From Camarhynchus parvulus (Eukaryota; Chordata; Aves; Passeriformes; Thraupidae): DNA of 64,000 bases. Positions 26,101 through 64,000 of the stretch are shown one piece after another (positions within the stretch are counted from its first letter, which is position 1; each line of letters begins with the position of its first letter). Made by a program: the position numbers and the translations under genes. The notes under the pieces are model-generated. The model had not been told where the DNA came from, searched no databases, and worked only from the letters and a program-made list of their open reading frames with translations. The stretch spans positions 18,236,569 to 18,300,568 of the forward strand of contig NC_044586.1 of NCBI RefSeq assembly GCF_901933205.1. The letters are read 5' to 3'.

Positions 26101-28633
26101 TTTCTGACAATAAAATTTACTCAAAGCCAAATTTTGTGCACTTTTTTCCTCGCAGTGAAGAAAACATTAATGTGGATTTTTCCCTCATACCTCCAGGTTA
26201 AAGAAAAAGCATAGTCTGAAAATGTTAAGGTTTGTTTTAAATACATGCAAATACTTTAAAGCTCCCCACATCACTTCATCAACTTTGCATCTTAGCTGGT
26301 ATATCTATGCCATTTAAAGCATGTATTTTGCAGTGTTAATAATTTCTGTGATCAGTGTCTAACTTTAAATAAAAACCTCTGCAAAGCCTCTGAAGGCAAT
26401 TAATAGCTTCCCTGGTTAGAACAAAAATTGCACAATTAAAATAATACACCTACACACATTGGCTTGTCAAGCTGAGAATAAAAAATAATTTTTCCCCAAA
26501 GTCAATGTTGCTATTTCAAATATCTCCTGATTAATTGGAAAAATGCAGAGGGAGGCTCTGCTGGCAGCATGTGGGATGGTTAGGTCATGAATGTGCAAAA
26601 AGCCAGCATGTGTAACAGCAGCATGTCTAACCAGCATGTCTGGCCACTAATTATGGGGAGGGAGGACAGGAGATAAGAGCTGCTAACTCCAGGGCTCTGC
26701 CAGTCTTCTTTGGAGTGTGAGAACGAGCTTTTATTTTACATGGGTGAAACAAATTGTGCAGGCTAAGAGTCATCTTGAGAATGTTGGGTCATTGCCTCAT
26801 GTTTCAGGTATACTTCTGTACTGTGTGTTATTCCAGTTGCTTGATCAGTAATTTCAAGTTTCATTTCTTTAATAAAATAATCCATAATGACCAAAATGGC
26901 TGGTTTTACTCCTTTTATTATGCATTGTGAAATGTATCTGCTGTAAGATTGCATCTCACAGTGTTAATGTGCCTGAAGAGTTTAATTTTAGAGACTGTCT
27001 CCTCTCTAGAGTTGTGGGGGATTTTTTTACATGTGGTAATTATCATAGAAGTTTAATCTCTTTAGTGATCTTCTGATGTGTGCTGAAACTATGGCTTGAA
27101 TGTGTGTTCATGGCTTGTATATTTGGGGCAGTGAATGTGTGCTACTTTCAGTGGTTTCACATTCAGCATTTAAGAGACGTGGGCATGGGCAAATATAATC
27201 CAATACCAAGGAGGTCGTTGTGGACCAAGCAACCTTAAACTCAGGATTTCCTTAATTGAGAAGTGCAGAGGGTTATGTTACTCAGGTTATGAATGACGAC
27301 TATGAACTGATAGCTTTTTGTTATTTAATGTAATTTTACGTTATTTGCTAACTGAAAAATGTCTAGGTGGCAAATTATTCCGTTACCCAAACTAGAAAAT
27401 CTAGGAATAAACATTGCTCTCCGTCTCAGAGGAGTGTGCCTGGTAGGAAATAAGCTTGCAGAGTCTGTAACAGCATGCATTTCCTAGATTCCTTCCTTTA
27501 GTGCTCACGGTTCACCGAATAGGTTGCTGTCAACTTCTTTCCAAAAATCATTTGGTGCATGGCTCTGCCAAATATAACATAGTGGCTGAATTCCCCAAGA
27601 AACAGTGTTTCAATTTCCTTTTATGGACTTCTCTCTAGTGTTTGTGTAGTTGTTTTCTCGATGGAGACTAAGGGATTATTTTAAATCCCTGTGGAGGAGG
27701 GTGCTATTCTGCCTATTTTATAGATTGAAGAAGAGCTAGGCCCAAGCCATCAATTTGAGACTCTACCTCTAAAAATCTAAGGCCTAACTTCTGTTAATAA
27801 AATACAGTCATGTCTACTGATTGCAATTAGAAGACTTCACAGCATTGAGTAGCAGTGATTAATCATGGTTTGATTCATTTCTTCCCTTCACCCAGGGGCT
27901 GGAGTTTTTTGATGTCCCTTGAATGTGTAAACCAAACCATTCTTTTTTCCTGTATTTACTTTTCATATTAATTCATGGACTTTACAGTGTCAGTAGCTGT
28001 GATTCTTAACAGCTTTTGTTACATGATTTCACAATATTGCTAAAGAAGTTACATCACTTTTTTCTATGTAAACAGTAAACAGATTCCAACCCTGAAGAAA
28101 CTGAGAACTCTTATGGAGCAAGTTCTTTGGACAAAATAGAAAAGAAAGTAAGATCTAAATTGCTTTATTTAACCAGAGAATGCAATTGGGCATATTCATG
28201 GCAGGTACACTTGGTAGCAAACCACAGTAGTTCACACTTAAAGCATAAATTGTATTTATTTCTGTACAAGGAAGTCTTGTCTCCTTCTGTGTGGAACAAA
28301 ACCTGCGACTTCACTGAATAATAACGAAAAATATTATAGCTTAAATTTCTTAGGAGCAGCTAATTGGAAGTTGAGTCATGTCCTTATACATAAGTAATTC
28401 ACTCCTTAGTCATGAAACTTGGAATCTTGATGAGTCAGATCCATGGCGAAAAATGCTGTCATTCCAAAAATAAGTTTAAAAGGTAATGTGACCAGGTGCT
28501 TTTCCCTTCTAGAAGCTGATAGACCATCTCTGTCTCAGCTTGCATCTCTAGAGTCCTTGGAGAAAATGCATGGCAACACCATTTGATTTTCTAAGTATGG
28601 ATTCATTTTTTTTCCTTCTGTATCTCGAGGATA

Positions 28634-28748
28634 GTTAATCACTGGAATAGGTTGCGTAGAGAGGTTGTGCTATCTCCATCCCGGGTGGTTTTCAAGATCC
28701 ATCTGTATGAAAGCCGTGAGCAACCTGTGCTGATCATGCTTGGAAGAT
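28634..28748 (+). mobile_element. CR1 LINE 3'-end fragment
   Basis: Matches the CR1 3' UTR word order: TGGAATAGGTTGCGTAGAGAGG, then TCTCCATCCCGGGTGGTTTTCAAG, then AAAGCCGTGAGCAACCTG. It is 5' truncated and diverged, so it is an old insertion in intron 1. Confidence 0.65.
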
Positions 28749-31700
28749 TGTGTCACTCTGAGATGTTTCTCTGTTGTGGACCAGTTTGTCACCCAGGGCC
28801 ACAAAGCAGCCTATTGTACATGGGATTCTAATTAGATTTTTTTTAATGATGTCTTTTTGAGTATAGTGAAGTATATTTTCAAAATAAACATCTTCCAAAA
28901 GAAGTCAGAATGTTAAAATCTCACTTTAAATAACCGTACCTGTTTCACAGTAAGAGTTCATCAAAGTTATTTGTTATTAAAAGCCTGAGGGAGTTTAACT
29001 GAAGGATTTCTTTAAAAGCTTTTTGCCATCTTCCTATTGAAAAATGCCTTCAGAGAAATTTTGAGATTCACTGCATTATTTTAGCTTCTTAACAGTGTGC
29101 ATTTGTTGCACCGAAAAAAACCCCAATTATTTCAACATGAGCAAAGCTAGGGATTTTGCAAATTGCTTTCAAAGTAATATCAAAACCAACTTCTTGAGAG
29201 CAGAGGCAGCATCTTGTGTTCAGCTGCTTTTGTGTGTGGTATCTGAAGGTCTACTTGCTTGTTATTAGTTAATATTTTCTAAAATGCTTGTGTGTTAAGC
29301 CCTCAGGATGTTTATATCACTTCTTTTCACACAGTGGGGCACTGGCAGTGAGGAAGAAATTCAAGGTCTGTAGCGTAAAGCATGGCTAGAATGTTCCCTA
29401 AGAGGAAGCTTAAAAAAAAAAGCCACATTTATTTATTGAGGTCCATTTCCTTGTGGCAAAGATCAATGTATCCTAATTTACAAGAATTGCTTAAAAGTCA
29501 GGGCCAAGAAACTGGAGCCTTGTTTGTTTGCATCATTTCCGTAGCTATTACAGTATGTACTGTTTAGGATGGAGTTACTTTCTGCACTTGGACTTTGTGA
29601 CTTATTTTTAGCCTGTATAAGCTCTTGTGGCTAAAGTGTGCTTGTGACAAAAGGCAGCAGGGGCTCTGAACTGGTAAAGCTTTCTCTGGGCTGCTTTTTT
29701 TGATGGCTACAGCACTGTGCTACTGTTTGCTTAGCAGCTGGGGGACAGGGAAAAGGCGCTAAAGAGAAGTGCCTGGAGTTGTGGAATGAGGAGAGAAAGA
29801 GTGGATGAAGCCAAACTGTTGTGAGAATATAGGAAGTGGGTGTGGGCACTGTGCTTTCTATGGAGTTATTGGTTCTGCTGCAATCCAGCTGACCAAAAAA
29901 ACCCCAGCTCTGTGTATGCCGGTGAATCTTGTGGAGAATCTGTGCAGAACTCATCTTTCTTGGTGTATCCATCTAAATTTTCTAGATTTTATGTGACATC
30001 TGTAGTTGTTCATAGGTTTTCTTTTATAGTAAAATGGAAGACCCTGCAAAACAAAAAAAAAAGTGCAGTGAACTTTACTTGTGAAACCCCTGCAAATTCA
30101 CTTGGAGGATAGGAGGACCAAACTCTGACGAAAAATGTGCTAAAGGCCTGGCTTCTGTAATAATTCTGTTTTGTGAGGATAGCATGACTCACACCACTTA
30201 ATGTTCCTATGTCAGTATACAGTTTATTTTTAAGTAGGGCTGTAAAAACAGTGTTTTTCTGTACCAGTTGTTGCTATGACTTCACAATGTTTCCCTAAAT
30301 ACGCTTGCTCATACTTTCTCACAGCATAGTATTTGGCATATTAAAACCTTAATTCCATCAGTATTTCCTGAGTGCTGATCGTTTTAATGCTTCTATGGAA
30401 AAAAAGGATAACTCCATGTATTATGTAGTTCTAGTTGAGGAGGAATAAAAGGGTTTTTTTAAAACCCAATCACCACAACCTGTTCCTTCATTTAAGAAAT
30501 TGTTCCTGTGTTGAGCTTTTTCAATCTTTCCATGTAACTTTTTAGAGTAAATTTATAGGAATGATATAGTTTAAGCTATTTTGTGAAAGGTAAGTGGACG
30601 CTGTATTATTACTTCAGAACATTTTCATTGTCTTTTTTATTTGTAATTGGAGGGAAAAAATACTGCTAGTGTGGTTCCAGAGAGTGGGATGGATGACTCC
30701 ATGGGATGGGCTGAAACTTTCCTTTAAGTTTATACTTCAGAGTTTCTTTTTCCAAGTTGCTGAACTCTGCAGCTGTTTGACAGATCTCTTCCAAAAGGCA
30801 GTGAATACTTTGGTTGAAAGATCTTGCTGTAGAGGAGAAAAACTTCCCTCTTGACAACCTTCGGAACCTCATTCCTGCCTCGTTCTGCATGGCATGCCCG
30901 GCTGTTTAATTTTAAACTATTCTTATAAATTGGTCCAGCTAGTTGCAAGCTTACTGCAGTTTGGTTTCCTCCTTATACTGCTTTATAGCTGTCTAAAAAG
31001 GATGTGGAAAAATATGCTTGTGCTATCACAGATGTAATCTTTGCTTTCCTCAATGTATTGTAAAAATTGCAAGGGATAAAATTTATCTGGAAAGAACACA
31101 TTCCATGTAAAGGTGTGCTGCTAGAGAAATTGACAATTGCATAGTGTCTAAACTTTTCCCTCTTGACTCAGTGAAAGCACAGGTGGAAAAGCTGGGGTTT
31201 TTTGTAATTACTAATAACATAATTAAAGATTGTTACACTAATATGTAAAAATAATTTGCCTCCATATGATTTTCCTTTCTAGTTTACCATTTTGTAGAAC
31301 CCTTAATATATTTTGGCTGTCTTTTAAAAATAGAATTCTAACAATTGATGTTCCTGTTGTGGTTCTTAGTTCCATATTCAGTGTTAAGGTTATGTAAGCT
31401 TTTTGTGAATTGCATTACGTAAATGAATTGGGTGAAAAACTGATAAGGAGAAACATCTTGTCTTCCCAGCCAGAGTAATTTTGTTATGTTTGTGCTGCAA
31501 CTGTCCAAAGAATTATTTTGTTTCAGTAGCTGGGTTTTGTTGTGAACAAGTGCCTGCCCTTATGGCATGGTTATTCTCAGTGTATCCCAGAAATGCTAAT
31601 TTAGTGTTGAATGCTCCTTGCCTGGGAGGCTTTCAGTGTTTTTTCTCTCAACAGCTTGTCATAACCACTGGGCAGCAAGGTCAAATTTGGAGATGTTTTC

Positions 31701-32774
31701 AGCCCCCTTTTGAAGAGGCCATGGTACTTTAGGGGAAGCAAGATTGACAAGGCAAAAAAAAAAGAGAGGGAGCTTCAACTTACAGACTACTGATAAAAGT
31801 ATTTATCCACCAAGGGGTGGTAAAATCTATTTACCTGTATATATCCCTGGTAGTAGTTAGAGATAAACTTGTCAGGAGACATCCAAACAGGGGGACCTGG
31901 TGAAATATCTGCAGAGATCAGACAGGGATTTGTGTGTGTGTTTAGGGAAGCAGCTGTTTCCTTTCTCTCCTATCTCTTGGTCTCCAGCCCACAAACTGCA
32001 TTTGTGGATGCAAATGCCTGGATTTTTGTCTCAGTAATGTTTTTGATGTTAATCTTACGTGTTAGCTTAGGGTAACCCTAACCTTTTTCATACCTATTCA
32101 TTCATAAAGTCATCTGCTTTGATGAGGATAGATTATATTTTTCTTCACTGCAGCTGTGTCTATAAAGTGAAAATGCCTGAATTGTTAAAGCAATGACTTA
32201 TTTCTAATAAAGCTCAGAATTTGGGGCTGTTGGGTTTTCTGTTTGTTTGTTTTGCTAAAATAGAACAATGACAAGAAGACATTTATTTTTCTTTAAATCA
32301 ACAAATTTTGGCCTTAAATATTTTTGGTGGGTTTCATTGTGTTACAGATTTCCAGTGGAAAAGGAATAGGACTCAGTGCAGGTTACTGTTGCAGAAGCAA
32401 AGGTCAGCTGATTGTCTTGTAGGAATGCATTGAAAGTGGAATAGTTAATGAGTAAGCATCTCGCTGCTCAATCTTTTGTTTATGATAGGAAATTTTATCA
32501 TTAAATGATATTTTATCATTAAATTATCATTAAATGAACTCAAGAGTCTAGTGAAATGTGATATAAGCAGATGCATTGAGTGTTTTCTGGACAGCCAATG
32601 TCAGGATAAGAGCTACAAACTGTGGTAGAAGTTTTCTGTTCCAAAATGCCCTGTGTGGTTACCTTTGGCATCTCTAGATATCAAAATACTGAATGAAGTT
32701 GCTTACGATAATTTTTTTTCATAATTCAAAACTCCATTAATAATGCTCATAATATTTTTCCTTATTTTTTACAG

Positions 32775-32825
32775 ATTCTGAAGGTGTTTAAGCTCTGAAT
32801 ACTTACAAGCTCTTCATATATAACA
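32775..32825 (+). other. PACSIN2: 5' UTR part of exon 2
   Basis: Begins after the acceptor TTTTTTACAG. An in-frame TGA at 32796-32798 lies upstream of the ATG at 32826, which closes the frame and confirms the start. The Kozak context is ACA ATG T, with a purine at -3. Confidence 0.85.
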
Positions 32826-61979
<29,154 letters not shown>

Positions 61980-62397
61980 CAAAGGACAAAATAAACACAA
62001 GAAGTGTCACAAGAGCTCTGTAGGCCTGTACAGTGTATTTAGGTGAAGTGAGAGGAACCTGAATGGATGTATAGAGTGTATATATTTTAATGAAAAGGTG
62101 AGAGCTTGACACCCACATAAGGCTGAATGAAAGACAAAAGCTTGACATTGTTCTCACAACTTGTACCCAATGCAAAGAAAAGGAGTAAGGCTGAAAAAAT
62201 AGTATGATAGGAAAAATACTTTTAAAACTTTTTCTTCCCACATGGTCTGTTATTGTGGTTCCTAAACATTTTTGCATTTTCTATGCTTATGCCTCATCCT
62301 ACCCCAGGTATGTGGCTTACGCTCACTTTTGTTTAATCAGTTATTTTAAGTGACCTTCAGTAACTTGCAACTTGAATTTTAAAGATTGATAAGAACA

Positions 62398-62403
62398 AAT
62401 AAA
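62398..62403 (+). terminator. PACSIN2: Proximal poly(A) signal AATAAA
   Basis: Canonical hexamer 419 bp after the stop codon. Would give a short 3' UTR. T/G-rich sequence follows about 20 bp downstream. Confidence 0.5.
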
Positions 62404-62624
62404 GAATTAACTATAAAAGTGTCTGAAAGATGCAGTATTTTTTTATTTAAATGCTATGTAGTTAAGCACCTTTTTTTATGCTTTATCAATTAATACTTAA
62501 ATTATGACATAGATTTAGTTACCACTTGACTGAATGAAAGTTTTTTCCATGTTGTAGTAATCTTTCTGTGTTGTTAGCATGGCTTGAAGTTGTAAATGGA
62601 GTTGTAAAACAAAATACTGTATTT

Positions 62625-62630
62625 AATAAA
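62625..62630 (+). terminator. PACSIN2: Middle poly(A) signal AATAAA
   Basis: Canonical hexamer in ATTTAATAAATATC. Use is uncertain. Confidence 0.3.
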
Positions 62631-63661
62631 TATCTGTTACAGAAGGTTATTTGTAGCAGAGATATCTGCAGGTGTCATGGGTTGGGATTCTATTACAAAT
62701 GTTCTTTATGTGGGTTGACACTTGAACTAAGAGTTTTCCATCTAGATCTTATGTGGCATTCAAGAGAAATATGAATTATGCATAAGCCCCAGAAGAGTGG
62801 CTATTTCCAGCACATGTTTGCAGGAAAAAAAAAATCTCCTTTTATCTGCTAATGATTTTGGGTGATTTGAAATGTTAAATCTGTGAAGGCTGATTATCTT
62901 GAACAGAGAAGACTGTAAAATAGACTAAATGCTTTTATTAATAGCCTATCTATGTTGTGTATATGTACATATGATTTGATATTCCAAAATATGAAGAGCA
63001 TGGCTATTAGTTATCAAGCCTTTTGGTGTCAGTAAGATTTAGACTATTTTAAGATTTTAAATTATAGGTATATTTAAATCTGCTTTCCTGCCATATTCAT
63101 TACTGTACCATAGACAAAGTATTCTGTGATAAGATTTTTCAGAAGTACAGTAAATACACTAATATACTCAAAATCAGTATTTGTGGATAAATTAATGAGT
63201 CAAAGTATAAACTAGCTTTAGTCCAAACATGGATAATTGTAGCAGAACACTGTAAAATCTACATTTGTTTGCATTTACAACTTGGCCAGCTGTAATCGTA
63301 TCAAATATGCACTTGTGACATTGAAAACTGGGTTGTAAAACTACAGCAGATCTGTGTTAAGACTAAGTATCAGGTAAGTAGATATGCCATGTTAGGAAGC
63401 TACACTGTAATGAAGTTAACAAATCTTTTTTGAGGTAACTATAAAACACTGTTGGTAATCTTGGAGCCTATAATTTTTGAGCTTATAGATATATTTAGTC
63501 ATCATTTTCAGTGAATCCAAATGTGCAAGCTTAGAAAGTGGATGTATGTATATGTCTGTCAACAAAAACTTACCAACATATCTGTTCACCCACAGGACAG
63601 TTGCTAAAATTGTCAGGAATTACTGGTTTGGGTCTCTGTATTGTAAAATATTTTAGAAAAC

Positions 63662-63667
63662 AATAAA
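63662..63667 (+). terminator. PACSIN2: Distal poly(A) signal AATAAA
   Basis: Canonical hexamer with a GT-rich element (TGTGTGTC, 63715-63722) downstream. Likely main 3' end, with cleavage near 63685. Confidence 0.65.
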
Positions 63668-63689
63668 GTCTGTTAATCTCTTAAATACA

Positions 63690-64000
63690 CAGAATGCACC
63701 TTTTACTATTTCAATGTGTGTCAAAGCACAAATAATCTGTGCATTTCTTTGCAATTCATCGTGACAAAACCAGCATTGTGTAAAAGAGCCACAAGCAGGA
63801 GTGTGACATGGGTGACATTGTGCCATTTACAAAAAAGGGAGGTGCCATGCACAGGAATTCTTGGCAAAACATTCCAGCAAAATCTTCATGGAAGAAGAGG
63901 AAACTGTCTTTTATGGGTTACAGAGTCCACTGTGATGCTGCTTTCTGTGGTGTTGTCAAGCCTCAGATAGCGTTGGTGAGCAGCTAAGCTTTTTATTTCT
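63690..64000. other. Downstream flank
   Basis: No gene, RNA or repeat recognised in the last 310 bases. Confidence 0.6.

Larger units (their letters stand above)
5276..32774 (+). other. PACSIN2: Intron 1 (27.5 kb)
   Basis: It begins GTGAGG and ends TTTTTTACAG. Apart from the repeat remnants listed separately (about 10.6-11.3, 12.3-12.5, 18.6, 22.8-23.1 and 28.6 kb) and low-complexity stretches (for example the T/G-rich run 14815-14970 and G10 at 16911-16920) it is AT-rich sequence without a recognisable gene or RNA. The extreme length and 5' position are typical of regulatory first introns, but no individual enhancer can be named. Confidence 0.65.
61980..63687 (+). other. PACSIN2: 3' UTR of PACSIN2
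   Basis: AT-rich non-coding sequence following the stop. It is about 1.7 kb if the distal signal is used, about 0.44 kb if the first is used. No interspersed repeat recognised. Several TGTA-containing words could bind Pumilio-type proteins, but this is not tested. Confidence 0.75.

Noticed and set aside
26560..26645. Cluster of AGCATGT words in intron 1
   Set aside because: Four or five scattered copies without constant spacing; no array and no known element.

Overview
The window is a vertebrate chromosomal segment, almost certainly from a bird and probably a songbird. The signs are CR1 LINE 3' ends, several avian-style ERV LTRs, compact introns, and a protein that reads as an avian PACSIN2 (syndapin II, called FAP52 in chicken). 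It appears to hold one complete protein-coding gene, PACSIN2, on the + strand from a CpG-island promoter near 5.1 kb to a poly(A) signal at 63.66 kb. I see no second gene.

Layout: 1-4269 is AT-rich upstream flank with nothing recognisable except an AT microsatellite. 4270-5620 is a CpG island holding a G-rich 35-bp minisatellite (4691-4942), paired CCAAT boxes, GC boxes and a probable non-coding exon 1 ending at 5275. Intron 1 (27.5 kb) contains old retroelement debris and one ERVK-like solo LTR. Exon 2 carries the ATG at 32826. Ten coding exons (32826-61979) join in consistent phase at GT-AG junctions into a 485-codon frame: F-BAR domain (exons 2-7), a linker with three NPF motifs (exons 8-10), and an SH3 domain split over exons 10 and 11. 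Exon 9 is a symmetric, probably alternative cassette of 117 nt with one NPF motif, a non-consensus donor and a NAGNAG acceptor. The 3' UTR has three AATAAA signals.

Mobile DNA: intron 2 has two related CR1 copies. Intron 5 holds a young, complete, non-autonomous LTR retrotransposon (45993-49478) with a 6-bp target duplication and LTRs differing by only two substitutions and two small indels. It has a tRNA-Trp-like primer site, no recognisable pol or env, and a GC-rich Pro/Ala-rich internal reading frame that ends in an A20 tract. Intron 10 has two probable minus-oriented solo LTRs, the larger 1397 bp with a perfect 5-bp TSD.

The LTR element in intron 5 is the least explained thing here. It could be a gag-derived non-autonomous family or an element that picked up a processed host transcript; the sequence alone cannot decide. 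All identifications come from reading the sequence and recalled family knowledge; no database search was run.
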